A DNA stretch of 64,000 nt from CAYHDV01 sp047619465 (GTDB lineage: Bacteria > Patescibacteriota > Minisyncoccia > Phycocordibacterales > CSBR16-119), in assembly GCA_047619465.1 (NCBI GenBank), contig JBLHJW010000001.1:37769-101768 (forward strand), in the 5' to 3' direction. The notes under the pieces are model-generated. The model was not told where the DNA came from. It made no database searches and saw only the letters and a list, made by a program, of their open reading frames with translations. Within the stretch, counting starts at the first letter, position 1. Each line of letters starts with the position of its first letter. Positions 16,811-26,124 of the stretch are shown piece by piece. Both the position numbers and the translations under genes were made by a program.

Positions 16811-17851
16811 TTAATATAATGCTTCATATAATTGGGTAGCCCCAGTTACTGAAAAGCTAAACTCATCAACAACGATACCTCCTACAAATCCTCGAGCAAA
16901 CAAGTTTGTAGCAAGAATAGGGTCTAGGTTTCCATAATCAAGTGACCAATTTTGTTGCCCATTTGGATCCATTGAACTAAGCGATGCCTCCCCCCAAAGA
17001 ACGTAGTCATCTTCTGCCATCCCTGTTCCTGTTGGAATAGCCCAAATCTCAACCCTTTCAACCCCCCTACTTTGGACAATTATATTAGATTGGTCTTTTA
17101 ATACATAAAAATTATCTAAATAAGCTTCCTCAACATTTGTTTCTGAGCCAGCTTCTGAAACCACGTCATTTTGAATTACTTCAGATTGTTCTTGTTCTAA
17201 ATTATCTAGATCTTCTAACCCTTCTTCTTGCTCCAGATCTATTGTATCCTCTGTTTCTGGATATTGTCGTGATCCATTACCATTTTGAAGTTCTTTAATT
17301 TTTGCTTCAAGATTAGAAAGCTTGTTTAAAAGAAATTGTATTTTTTCATCAATAGCGGATCTAACTTCCCCTTGTTTGTTTATAGCTCTTTGTATAGCTT
17401 CTTTGGCTTCTGGATTTTCTAATTTATCTTGCACAGCAGTAAGGACATTTGTTCTAGTGTCAGCTGTACTTGATATATTATCTAATATTTCTTCTTGTTT
17501 CTTGTCATCTTCTATTCTATCTGTAGAATTTGTAGCTTTAGTAGTATATTTGTCTGATTCATCAAAAAGCACACTCGCTTCATCAGTATCTCCTATTTCA
17601 AGCTTTTCTTTTGCTAATTCAAAATTTCTACTTGAAAAATCTTGTAATAGATCAATCTTGTTTACAGGTTTAAATGTAAAAAATAACCTTACTTTATCAA
17701 AAAATCCCACAGGCTTAATCTCTGTGTTTATACTATATTGATATGAAGCCGTGGCTTCTGTATCAGATGTTTGGGCAAATGATGATGCTCCAAAAAATAG
17801 GAAGGCTATAGCCCCTATTGTTACTAAACTTAATAATATTTTATTTGTCAT
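16811..17851 (-). CDS. secreted DUF5667-type coiled-coil protein
   Basis: 346 residues. A signal peptide (about 1-26, ending FAQT) precedes a helical DUF5667-like region at about 42-190 (FFDKVRLFFTFKPVNKIDLLQDFSSRNFELAKEK is its typical opening). An acidic low-complexity linker follows, and then a C-terminal beta domain (NFYVLKDQSNIIVQSRGVERVEIWAIP). The domain is common in Patescibacteria and some Gram-positives and has no known function. An export signal and no membrane anchor suggest a cell-surface or secreted role. Confidence 0.65.
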   Translation of the reverse strand: MTNKILLSLVTIGAIAFLFFGASSFAQTSDTEATASYQYSINTEIKPVGFFDKVRLFFTFKPVNKIDLLQDFSSRNFELAKEKLEIGDTDEASVLFDESDKYTTKATNSTDRIEDDKKQEEILDNISSTADTRTNVLTAVQDKLENPEAKEAIQRAINKQGEVRSAIDEKIQFLLNKLSNLEAKIKELQNGNGSRQYPETEDTIDLEQEEGLEDLDNLEQEQSEVIQNDVVSEAGSETNVEEAYLDNFYVLKDQSNIIVQSRGVERVEIWAIPTGTGMAEDDYVLWGEASLSSMDPNGQQNWSLDYGNLDPILATNLFARGFVGGIVVDEFSFSVTGATQLYEALY

Positions 17852-17950
17852 ATGATTTTGATCTGTTTTAGTAGAATTATTATTAATAAACGAGCCAGAT
17901 ATGATTCGTACGATATAAGACGTATATAGTATAATTATATTACAGTAATA

Positions 17951-18745
17951 TTATATACCAAAAAGTCTTTTGGTGTTTTCCAAAAGCTGAACTCGTAGAG
18001 TCTCAACCTCTGACCCCCGCAGTACAGCGAGTTTTTCTACAACAGATATTACATGCCATGGCTCTGCTCTCTTTCCTCGATATGGAACAGGTGCCACATA
18101 TGGAGCGTCTGTCTCGGACAGCATTCGATCAAGAGGGATCCCTTTTACCACTTCATCGTAGTCATGAGTAAATGTAATAACTCCAGTAAATGATATATAG
18201 AAACCAAGATCTATAAATCTGTTGGCAATATCTAGATTCCCAGCGAAAAAGTGAGCATCTCCACGAAGCTGTTCTCCTGCAGAAGCCTTGTATTCAGTCA
18301 GTATTTTCAAGGTGTCTTCGTAGGCGTCAAATGAGTTTTTAGAAGGCCTTATGTGTAACATAAGTGGTTTATCATGTTTGATTGCAAACTCAATCTGAGC
18401 TCGAAATTGAGCCTCCTGTCGCTCTTTTTCACCCGTATCTGAGGCTGTTGTTCTAAAGTAGTCTAGACCGCACTCCCCCACACAAACGACCTTTTTCTCC
18501 TTCATGAATTTCTCATAGAATTCTGGATTAAACACCTCTCTATCTGTCTCGGTTGGGTGAAGCCCAACAGCAGCGTATAGGTTTTCTGATAATCCAGCTA
18601 TCTCAACAGCTTTAGCTGAGCTCTTCTCATCCACTCCAACAGTAATAGTTCCCACCTCTTTTTCCTCGAGTGCTGAAATAACCTGCGAATAGTCGTCGCT
18701 GAATTGAGCTAGATTTAAATGTGAATGGATATCAAAATATTTCAT
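17951..18745 (-). CDS. tatD: TatD family metal-dependent hydrolase/DNase
   Basis: 264 residues from the ATG at 18745 (MKYFDIHSHLNL). The metal ligands of this TIM-barrel family are present: HSH, GECGLDYF, LHIR, AHFF and ETDAPY. TatD enzymes remove 3' nucleotides from DNA or RNA. A TATAGT box ends six bases before the chosen ATG, supporting this start over 18760. It follows metG but probably has its own leaderless promoter. Confidence 0.9.
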   Translation of the reverse strand: MKYFDIHSHLNLAQFSDDYSQVISALEEKEVGTITVGVDEKSSAKAVEIAGLSENLYAAVGLHPTETDREVFNPEFYEKFMKEKKVVCVGECGLDYFRTTASDTGEKERQEAQFRAQIEFAIKHDKPLMLHIRPSKNSFDAYEDTLKILTEYKASAGEQLRGDAHFFAGNLDIANRFIDLGFYISFTGVITFTHDYDEVVKGIPLDRMLSETDAPYVAPVPYRGKRAEPWHVISVVEKLAVLRGSEVETLRVQLLENTKRLFGI

Positions 18746-18751
18746 AAGGTA

Positions 18752-18757
18752 ACTATA
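18752..18757 (-). promoter_or_regulatory. -10 box of tatD (TATAGT, six-base spacing)
   Basis: TATAGT on the minus strand, six bases from the tatD ATG. Confidence 0.45.
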
Positions 18758-18769
18758 CAAAATTAAAAC

Positions 18770-18796
18770 AAAAATAAAAACCCTTTCGGGTCTTTT
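18770..18796 (-). terminator. intrinsic terminator of metG
   Basis: GACCC/GGGTT-type stem with loop GAAA followed by T5ATTTTTG. It overlaps the metG stop codon. Confidence 0.75.
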
Positions 18797-20282
18797 AATC
18801 CTTCCTGAGGAAAAGTGGTTCCTCTGGCATTTTTAATTCAACAAGATGTTGCTGAATTTTCTCTGCGGTTTCTGGAAGGAACGGCTCAAGTAGAATAGCT
18901 ACATACCACAGATTTAATAGTAGTTTTGCCAGGTCTTCTTTGGCCTCTTCTTCATTCACTTTAATTTTTTTGAAAGGTTGCTCCTTGGCTATGAACTCAT
19001 CCATCTCCCCTATCTCTTTCCAAATGAAATCCAACGAAGAATTATAATTATATGACTCCATGGAATCTCTATACTCTTTAAATCCATCTTCTACTTTAAT
19101 CTCTTCTAGAGTTTCAGTTCTATCTGGGAAATCAAGAACAACTCCGTAACTAGTTACCATTTTAAGTATGCGATTTACTAAGTTCCCAAGTCCGTTTGCT
19201 AGGTGGGCATTATAACTATTCTTAAATCGTTCATGAGTAAAAGGAGAGTCTTCAACTGAAGATATTTCTTTGAGTAAGAAGAATCGAAGTGCTTCTGTGC
19301 CATACTCATTAACAATATCCCGAGGGTCGACGACATTGCCTAGAGTTTTACTCATCTTTACGCCTCCAGCACCTGTAATATGGCCATTTACAATGATCTG
19401 GTGTGAATTTGGAAATCCTGCCGCCATAAGCATGGCCTGCCAAAGAGCTCCCTGCCATCTAGTGTTATCCTTACCACAGTACTGTGTAGGTGTACCCTCT
19501 ATCCAAAATTTACCAAACATCTCTTGGTCGCCATTCCAGTCCTTTAGAGTATTAATATAATTTGTTAGAGCATCAAACCAGACATACATTACATGATCTG
19601 AGTCGCCAGGCACTTCTATACCCCAAGGCATTTTTGTCTTAAGTCTGGAAATAGAGATGTCTTGAAGACCCCTCTTCACAAACTCCTTCATTTCATTAAA
19701 CCTAAAATCAGGAGTAATAAAATTAGGGTTTTTGGAATAAAAATCTAAAAGCCTATCACCAAAAGCAGAGTACTTGAAAAAATAATTTTCTTCGTTTATG
19801 GACTCAAGGGATACGCCGTCATGGTAAGGACAGAACCCTTGTTCGTTTAATTCTGACTCTGTCTTATCACTCTCACAACCGACACAATATTTTGCTTCGT
19901 ATTTATCTTTGTAAATATAACCATTATTGAAAACTAACTGCCAAAATTCTTGGGCAAGAGACTCATGAGTCTTGTCTGTTGTACGAATAAAATGAAGACC
20001 CTCTTCCTCACTCATTAAACCAAACATACCCAACTGTTCTTTAAAAATAGATAGGGATTCATCTACAAAAACCTGAGGATCTTTACCCATCTCCTTAGCT
20101 TTATTTAGTATCTTTATGCCGTGCTCATCAGTACCAGTATTAAAAAACACATCATACCCGGCAATCTTTTTTGATCGTGCCAAAACATCAGCACGGACAA
20201 ATTCAAGAGCATGACCTATATGAAGAGGAGCATTCACGTATGGAAGAGTCGTTGTTATATAAAAATTTTTTTTCTCTGACAT
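18795..20282 (-). CDS. metG: methionine--tRNA ligase
   Basis: 495 residues, short class Ia MetRS. HIGH is at residues 21-24. A zinc-knuckle-type insert reads YCVGCESDK...FCPYH. The WFDALTNY region and KMSKT (for KMSKS) near residue 310 complete the catalytic core. A helical anticodon-binding domain follows; the C-terminal EMAP-like domain found in longer MetRS is absent. It charges tRNA-Met and initiator tRNA. It is 12 bases downstream of the AI-2E permease. Confidence 0.95.
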   Translation of the reverse strand: MSEKKNFYITTTLPYVNAPLHIGHALEFVRADVLARSKKIAGYDVFFNTGTDEHGIKILNKAKEMGKDPQVFVDESLSIFKEQLGMFGLMSEEEGLHFIRTTDKTHESLAQEFWQLVFNNGYIYKDKYEAKYCVGCESDKTESELNEQGFCPYHDGVSLESINEENYFFKYSAFGDRLLDFYSKNPNFITPDFRFNEMKEFVKRGLQDISISRLKTKMPWGIEVPGDSDHVMYVWFDALTNYINTLKDWNGDQEMFGKFWIEGTPTQYCGKDNTRWQGALWQAMLMAAGFPNSHQIIVNGHITGAGGVKMSKTLGNVVDPRDIVNEYGTEALRFFLLKEISSVEDSPFTHERFKNSYNAHLANGLGNLVNRILKMVTSYGVVLDFPDRTETLEEIKVEDGFKEYRDSMESYNYNSSLDFIWKEIGEMDEFIAKEQPFKKIKVNEEEAKEDLAKLLLNLWYVAILLEPFLPETAEKIQQHLVELKMPEEPLFLRKD

Positions 20283-20294
20283 ACAACAGTTTTA

Positions 20295-21395
20295 CTACGA
20301 TGAGGCTTTCTTTGCAAGCTTGATAGCCTCTTTAGTTGTTTTAGCTACAACTTTATCTTTCTCTACATCACTTGCAAACTCCATCAAAACTACAGCCACT
20401 GGAATAGCCAAGATAAGACCCCAGAACCCTGCAAGCTGAACACCTATAAGAACGGCTAGGATAACAACTAACGGAGATATCCCTGTTACCTTTTGAACAA
20501 CCAGTGGTGCAATAAGGTAGTTTTCAAATTGTTGAACAATCAAGTAAAAACCAGCCACAAGGAATCCCATGGTTAAACCTCCGTCCAGATAACCGAAAGA
20601 TATCGCTGGAATAGCGGCCAGAATAATACCAAAAGGGATCAGCTCCATGATACCTGCCACAAGCGCTAGCATCAGTGCGTATTTAACCCCTAGAATAGAT
20701 AGACCTAAATATGTCAGAACTCCAATCAGAAGCCCAAGCACCAGCTGCCCTTGCATCCAGAGCGCTATTTTTTTCTGGGAACGATTCCATAGATCTATAG
20801 CGTAGTTCTCATGAGAAAGCGGAACAACTATTCGCAAGAAGTGAGCTATCCCTCCTTTTTCAATAGATAGATAAAAGGAAATAACAACGATTAGAATTAA
20901 GTTTGCAAGACCTCCAAAGATACCAGAAATTGCAGAGAAGAAATTGGTTGAGACATTTTGAACAACACCTGAAGAGCTGCTAACCAATCCCCCAAGGTTA
21001 CCGCTGCTTAAATTTGTAACACCCTGAGCAGCAGACAAAATACTGTCTTTAAACCCATTCATAGTATCTGAGTCAGGGAGATATTCAGCAAGAATATTCA
21101 CTACGTTTGCAGATTCAACAATAAGTATCGGAACAAACAAATAAAATACTCCAGCAAGAACACCTATAGATAGGGCGTAGATAATAACAACAGAAAGTGT
21201 TCTACCGAGTTTGTATTTCTCTGATGCCGTAGCAGCTGAACCCACAAAAGAAGCTATAACAATAGAAGTCATAACAACCAAGACCAAATCTTTTAAAGCA
21301 AATACCGCCGCTACAACAGCAACCCAGATCAGAATTTTTAAGATCGCAGATGTTGTAATATTTATTGAAATTGTGGAATTTTTTTTTGTTGCCAT
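20295..21395 (-). CDS. AI-2E family transporter (PF01594-type membrane protein)
   Basis: 366 residues from the ATG at 21395 (MATKKNSTISI), with about eight membrane segments and the family's central soluble loop and C-terminal PxxxG motifs (ELIPFGIILAAIPAISFGYLDGG; GVQLAGFWGLILAIPVAVV). Members move quorum signals or act as Na+/H+ antiporters, and the substrate cannot be told from sequence. It is likely cotranscribed with metG. Confidence 0.85.
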   Translation of the reverse strand: MATKKNSTISINITTSAILKILIWVAVVAAVFALKDLVLVVMTSIVIASFVGSAATASEKYKLGRTLSVVIIYALSIGVLAGVFYLFVPILIVESANVVNILAEYLPDSDTMNGFKDSILSAAQGVTNLSSGNLGGLVSSSSGVVQNVSTNFFSAISGIFGGLANLILIVVISFYLSIEKGGIAHFLRIVVPLSHENYAIDLWNRSQKKIALWMQGQLVLGLLIGVLTYLGLSILGVKYALMLALVAGIMELIPFGIILAAIPAISFGYLDGGLTMGFLVAGFYLIVQQFENYLIAPLVVQKVTGISPLVVILAVLIGVQLAGFWGLILAIPVAVVLMEFASDVEKDKVVAKTTKEAIKLAKKASS

Positions 21396-21446
21396 AATAT
21401 ATAGAGAAAGTTGTTTATACAAAATATTGTAGCATGGTTTTAAATA

Positions 21447-21473
21447 AAAAATTCCACGAGAGTGGAATTTTTT
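21447..21473. terminator. bidirectional intrinsic terminator after glyS
   Basis: AAAAATTCCAC/GTGGAATTTTT with loop GAGA, between glyS and the promoter region of the AI-2E gene. Confidence 0.85.
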
Positions 21474-21475
21474 AT

Positions 21476-22867
21476 TTATCTTTCCAATTTTTCTTTTAAA
21501 TACCCTACAAGATCTTCTTCTTTTACTCGCTCCTGCTCTCCAGTATTTCGGTCTCGAATGGTTACCCCTTCTCCTTCGAGGGTGTCGTAATCTATAACGA
21601 TTCCAAACGGTGTTCCTATTTCATCTTGTCGTCGATATCTTTTACCAACGTTTCCATTGTCATCCCAGACCACTCGTCCGAACTCAGATTTCAACTTTCC
21701 AAAAATACTCCGGGCTTTGTCTACAATTTCTGGCTTATTTTTCACAAGAGGCGAAACAGCGCAGAGTATTGGAGCAATAGAGGGTTTGAATTTCAAATAA
21801 ACACGAGATGTCCCGTCTTCCATTTCTTCCTCTTCATAAGCAGATAATAACAACGCAAGAATTGTCCGATCCAACCCAAACGATGGCTCTATCACATGAG
21901 GGACAAAAGTCTCTCCTGTAGATGAGTCAGTGTATTGAAGTTTCTGTTTTGAGTGCTCTGCATGTTTTGTCAAATCAAAGTCTGTCCGGTAGGCCAACCC
22001 ACAAAGCTCGCTTCGTCCAAAAGGAAAATCAAATTCCCAGTCCATTGTTCTTTTTGAATAGTGACTTCTAGCTTCTTTTGGGTGTTCATACTCATGCATT
22101 TTTGAGTCATCTAGGCCGATTTCTGTGAACCACTCCCTCTGCTCTTCCAGCCAGTATGTAAATTGTTTTTCCCAGTCTTCTTCTTTTATAAAATATTCAA
22201 TCTCCATTTGCTCTAGCTCCCGAACCCTGAAAATAAAGTCTTTCGGAGTAATTTCATTTCGAAAAGCTTTTCCTATCTGCCCAATACCGAAAGGAATTTT
22301 TGGATTCATGGTATCGAGTACATTTTTGTAGTTTACAAAAATACCCTGAGCTGTTTCAGGTCGCAAGTAACTTACACTAGAGCTATCTTCTGATGCACCA
22401 AGGCTTGTTTTGAGCATCATATTGAACTGCTTAACATCTCCTAAGTCATTTCCATTTGGAGATTTCAATCCAAGCTCTTTTATTTTGTCTGTCATTTGTT
22501 GAGCGGTCATTCCTTCTGCTTCAGGTAGACCAGCTTCTTCTAGCAAATGGTCAGCGCGGTACCGCTTATTTGTTTTGGTGTCTTCTACCAGCATGTCATG
22601 GAACTCATCAACATGACCAGTTGCCTCCCAGACCTTCTGATTCATAAGAATTGCTGCATCTACTCCATACATATCTTCTCGGCTTTCTATAAATTTTTTC
22701 CACCAAGAGTCCTTAATGTGCTTCTTCAACTGTACACCAAGCGGACCAAAGTCATATGTTCCAGCAAGTCCACCATATATTTCAGACCCAGGGAAAATAA
22801 ACCCTCTCCTTTTTGCCAGGCTGACTATTTTATGCATTAAATCAATATTTTGGTCTTTTTTATCCAT
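21476..22867 (-). CDS. glyS: glycine--tRNA ligase (dimeric, eukaryote/Gram-positive type)
   Basis: 463 residues, class II. Motif 2 reads FRNEITPKDFIFRVRELEQMEIEYF, motif 3 FGLDRTILALLLSAYEEEE, and the C-terminal anticodon-binding domain includes FGRVVWDDNGNVGKRYRRQDEIGTPFGIVIDYDT. This is the alpha2 type, not the alpha2beta2 type of most proteobacteria. The start ATG at 22867 gives MDKKDQNIDLMHKIVSLAKRRGF, the normal N-terminus. Confidence 0.95.
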   Translation of the reverse strand: MDKKDQNIDLMHKIVSLAKRRGFIFPGSEIYGGLAGTYDFGPLGVQLKKHIKDSWWKKFIESREDMYGVDAAILMNQKVWEATGHVDEFHDMLVEDTKTNKRYRADHLLEEAGLPEAEGMTAQQMTDKIKELGLKSPNGNDLGDVKQFNMMLKTSLGASEDSSSVSYLRPETAQGIFVNYKNVLDTMNPKIPFGIGQIGKAFRNEITPKDFIFRVRELEQMEIEYFIKEEDWEKQFTYWLEEQREWFTEIGLDDSKMHEYEHPKEARSHYSKRTMDWEFDFPFGRSELCGLAYRTDFDLTKHAEHSKQKLQYTDSSTGETFVPHVIEPSFGLDRTILALLLSAYEEEEMEDGTSRVYLKFKPSIAPILCAVSPLVKNKPEIVDKARSIFGKLKSEFGRVVWDDNGNVGKRYRRQDEIGTPFGIVIDYDTLEGEGVTIRDRNTGEQERVKEEDLVGYLKEKLER

Positions 22868-22900
22868 AATCTCTATATTACTTTAGATAGAACAGACTGT

Positions 22901-24775
22901 CTATTCTGGTGCAACTCTTCCTTCAGAAGTAAGGTATCCTTGATCATTTGTTATTCGAATAGAAACAGGCCCGACAACACTCTCTAGCGAGGTTCCTGTA
23001 AATAGATCTCTAGCTAATATTTGAGTGTCACTGGTTAGGAGTGGACCGCTTCCAATCTGTGAAATAGACGGTGTAAGACCAACCAAGAAAGAAACTTCTT
23101 TTCCTAGTCGTGTTAGGCCAGCTCCGCGATTTATAGTTCCAATGTTCCAAGTAACCTCTCTTGTCGCAGGGTCATATGAAACAGATTCTGTAACAGGGGA
23201 AACCTGATTTTTGTACTCGACATAGTTAGGTAGAGTTGTTTTTGCTTTTGCCCCAGAAGCAGCATTTGCAGAGTTTGTAACAGACCATATGATTGTGTAC
23301 TCTGTTTCCTGACCAACAACAGGTGGTACTGTTCCTCTGTTATTAAATGGACCAGATCTAAAGAAACCATCAGCCGTAATAAACAGGTCTGAATTTATTT
23401 GTATTGTTTTTTGAATTGAATTTTTTATAGTCTCCAAAGACCTTCCTTCTGTTGGTTTTTTACCGCTTATAGATACAGACAACTTAATTTCTTCGTCTTC
23501 AGCTAAATCACCACCTTGATACAAAGGCAGAGATGAAAAACTGAAGTTTATGTTACTCCTAGATCCAGGCTGAACAGAGGCGAAAGATCCATAGTTTGTT
23601 TTATCCCATCGTATGGTTTTAGTGTTTGAATCATAGAAACCTCCCGAAACTTCAATACTTGATTCATTTAATATTTCTCCCTCAAGTGAAATTTCAAGAA
23701 CAACATCATCTATTCTAGTTGGAAGGTTATTTGACCATTTAATCACGACAGGAATTGTCTCTCCAGATTTTACAGAAACAGTTTCATCATCTACCCCAGC
23801 AATCAAGATTTGAGTACCTATGAAAGGACGACTTATGGTTGCGGTGTGAATATAAGAACTATAAACCTGAGAAAGGTCTGAACTAGAGAAATTGGTGTAT
23901 GGTCCAACAAAGAATCTAAAAGCTCTCTGCTCACCTTCCTCTCCAAAGAGAACTCCTGAGAAAGTTATTTCTTTTTCAACACCGGACCCTAGGTCTCCCA
24001 AATGCCACACACTATCACCAAAAACTGGATCTATATCTGACTCTTCAAATCTAAACCCTGTTGGGTAGTCTATTTTTATTCCAACATCCTTATTTACAAC
24101 ACTGTTGTTTGCTCTAATTTTTACTGTAAAAGTTGTCTTTTGCCCTGAAATAACACCATTGTGAGCATCTATAGTTAAGTCGATTGGAGCAGAGTTAAGC
24201 GTTACAAAATGTGAAAAATCTTTAAAGAAAATTGCATTTGATCCTTTTATTCGATACTCAATGGTTGTCTGTATTTCCTGCAATGAACCCTGCTGACCAA
24301 AAAGAACAACGTCCCGAGCTTCTACAACTGTCTCGCCTGCTTTAATGGTACCCAAGGAAACTCTTTCTCTAACCGCATCTCCTGCTCCGTCTGGATAATT
24401 AACAAGAAGATCGCTGTACTCTAGAGGAACAGAATTTCTGTTTGTTATTTGAATTTGAAGAGGTAACTCCTCTCCTCCAGCTGTAAAAGTGTTACCTAAA
24501 ACCTGTATATCAATATTTTTTGTAGAAACTTTTCCATTCCCGCTTAGAAGCTGAAAAACCAGGAAAAGAATAGAAAAGCTAAAAAAAACAATAGATAAAA
24601 CAAATATGGTTTTTACGATTGATCTTTTCTTTTTTGGAACATACTTCTTTACAGAAGAAGAACCCCAATCACGATTGGATTCTTTGTCATTTTTTTTCTG
24701 AACACCCCGTCTTTTACGACTTGATATTTTGGCTTTACCATAGAGTAAGTCCTCTTTTTTGTCTAAATTTCTCAT
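22901..24775 (-). CDS. single-pass membrane protein with repeated Ig/DUF11-like extracellular domains
   Basis: 624 residues. A basic cytoplasmic N-terminus (1-52) and one membrane helix (about 54-78) lead to a large beta-rich outside region made of at least four CARDB/DUF11-like units (PLQIQITNRNSVPLEYSDLLVNYPDG; KTTFTVKIRANNSVVNKDVGIKIDYP; PVVIKWSNNLPTRIDDVVLEISL; YTIIWSVTNSANAASGAKAKTTLP). It is probably a surface adhesin or spacer anchored at its N-terminus. A TATACT box lies 11 bases before the ATG. The function is unknown. Confidence 0.7.
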   Translation of the reverse strand: MRNLDKKEDLLYGKAKISSRKRRGVQKKNDKESNRDWGSSSVKKYVPKKKRSIVKTIFVLSIVFFSFSILFLVFQLLSGNGKVSTKNIDIQVLGNTFTAGGEELPLQIQITNRNSVPLEYSDLLVNYPDGAGDAVRERVSLGTIKAGETVVEARDVVLFGQQGSLQEIQTTIEYRIKGSNAIFFKDFSHFVTLNSAPIDLTIDAHNGVISGQKTTFTVKIRANNSVVNKDVGIKIDYPTGFRFEESDIDPVFGDSVWHLGDLGSGVEKEITFSGVLFGEEGEQRAFRFFVGPYTNFSSSDLSQVYSSYIHTATISRPFIGTQILIAGVDDETVSVKSGETIPVVIKWSNNLPTRIDDVVLEISLEGEILNESSIEVSGGFYDSNTKTIRWDKTNYGSFASVQPGSRSNINFSFSSLPLYQGGDLAEDEEIKLSVSISGKKPTEGRSLETIKNSIQKTIQINSDLFITADGFFRSGPFNNRGTVPPVVGQETEYTIIWSVTNSANAASGAKAKTTLPNYVEYKNQVSPVTESVSYDPATREVTWNIGTINRGAGLTRLGKEVSFLVGLTPSISQIGSGPLLTSDTQILARDLFTGTSLESVVGPVSIRITNDQGYLTSEGRVAPE

Positions 24776-24797
24776 ATATAGCTATCAGTATAACACC

Positions 24798-25376
24798 TTA
24801 GAGATGGCTTTCGTGTAAGGCTCTGTTTATTTCTAGAATAACCTCTTTTTTGTTTTTCAATACAAAGTCAGCATTGACATCCTCTCCCATATCAACGATT
24901 TTTTTTGAAGCTGTATCATCACCAATATATCCTAGATGGTCGAGAATATGAACGCCTACGACAAGCTCAAAAACTCCAGGCTTATCTCCTTTTGTAAATA
25001 AATCATGAAAGAAAAAGGACACTATGTCATCAAATAGCTTTTCGTTTGGTTCTTCCCCAACATAAAGCCTTCGGAGTAAACTAGCTATTCGTGCCAAAAC
25101 TTCGTTTTGCCTTAGACTTAAACTTCCATAGTCTCCCGACTCGTAGACATCTCCATTTGTAAGCTTCCATCCAGCCTTGCCATGAACCATACTGAATAGT
25201 CCAACATTGTAGTCTTGGACATGTCCACGGAGCTTGGACTGAAGTTTTCTTATTCCTGTTGCTTTTGCAAATACTACACCCAAGTCTCTGGTGAATATTT
25301 GAAGAAGCCTATCTGCCTCCCCTGACTTATAGGAAGTCAGTATAAATCCAGGTGTTGTGTAGATTGGATATGCCAT
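24798..25376 (-). CDS. recO: DNA repair protein RecO
   Basis: 192 residues, shorter than the usual ~240. The OB-fold N-terminus is clear (TTPGFILTSYKSGEADRLLQIFTRDLGVVFAKATGIRKLQSKLRG), followed by a helical domain. The zinc-binding cysteines common in other RecO proteins are not seen. RecO loads RecA onto SSB-coated gaps. It is two bases downstream of the endonuclease/phosphatase gene, so one operon with ileS is likely. Confidence 0.85.
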   Translation of the reverse strand: MAYPIYTTPGFILTSYKSGEADRLLQIFTRDLGVVFAKATGIRKLQSKLRGHVQDYNVGLFSMVHGKAGWKLTNGDVYESGDYGSLSLRQNEVLARIASLLRRLYVGEEPNEKLFDDIVSFFFHDLFTKGDKPGVFELVVGVHILDHLGYIGDDTASKKIVDMGEDVNADFVLKNKKEVILEINRALHESHL

Positions 25377-25378
25377 TT

Positions 25379-26122
25379 TTATAATTCAAATTCTAAATAA
25401 AGGGCTGCATGATCTGAGACCTCATCTGGCAACACTTTAAAATCTTTTACTTCTACGCCTTTGGTAAAAATGTAATCAGCAAAACGTATCTCCTTTTCAT
25501 AATACGAAGTACGCGTATCCTTTATCCCATATTCTTCCACAAGATCTATCATTCCTTCTTTAATAAGAGAGAGACTTTCTGTTTCAGGCTTTAAATTAAA
25601 ATCTCCAACCAAAACTTTAGGCATGTCAAATCTACCTAAAAAATTTCTAATTTTATTTGATTGATTAATCCTATCCTCAGAATCATCTTTTCCTTTTCCA
25701 TTCCATAAACCATGAACATTCACTACGATAAATTTTTCTCCATCTTTATTCAAGATCGCATATTGTAAATTTCTTGGATGATGGCCTCCGTCACCATCTT
25801 TATATGAACCCCTTTCTCTATGAATAAAAATATCTCCTTCTTCTTCAACTATGAAATCTTTTTTAACCCAAAGAGCAATGCCGTACCAGTCCTCAATACA
25901 AGGCCTAAAGAAGCCCTTGTGGTTATTTAAGATGTTATCTATATCGTTAAATAACTCTAATGAACAGTTTTCTTTTCCGTCTTCAGCTTGGGTTTTGTCC
26001 GAAGCATTAGAATGAACCTCTTGAAAGCAGAAAATATCTATTTCTTCTGACCTGTCATCAAAAAACCTAAAGAGTGGGTCCCTAACTCTCCCTCCCCAGA
26101 CATTTAAAGTGATTAATTTCAT
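25379..26122 (-). CDS. endonuclease/exonuclease/phosphatase family protein
   Basis: 247 residues with the EEP fold motifs: LNVWGG at the start, FCFQEVHSN (metal Glu), VVNVHGLWNG, LVGDFNLKPE and SDHAALYLEF (catalytic Asp-His). Family members cut DNA, RNA or phosphoesters, and the substrate is unknown. It sits between ileS (2-base gap) and recO (2-base gap), which suggests a nucleic-acid role. Confidence 0.85.
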   Translation of the reverse strand: MKLITLNVWGGRVRDPLFRFFDDRSEEIDIFCFQEVHSNASDKTQAEDGKENCSLELFNDIDNILNNHKGFFRPCIEDWYGIALWVKKDFIVEEEGDIFIHRERGSYKDGDGGHHPRNLQYAILNKDGEKFIVVNVHGLWNGKGKDDSEDRINQSNKIRNFLGRFDMPKVLVGDFNLKPETESLSLIKEGMIDLVEEYGIKDTRTSYYEKEIRFADYIFTKGVEVKDFKVLPDEVSDHAALYLEFEL

Positions 26123-26124
26123 TA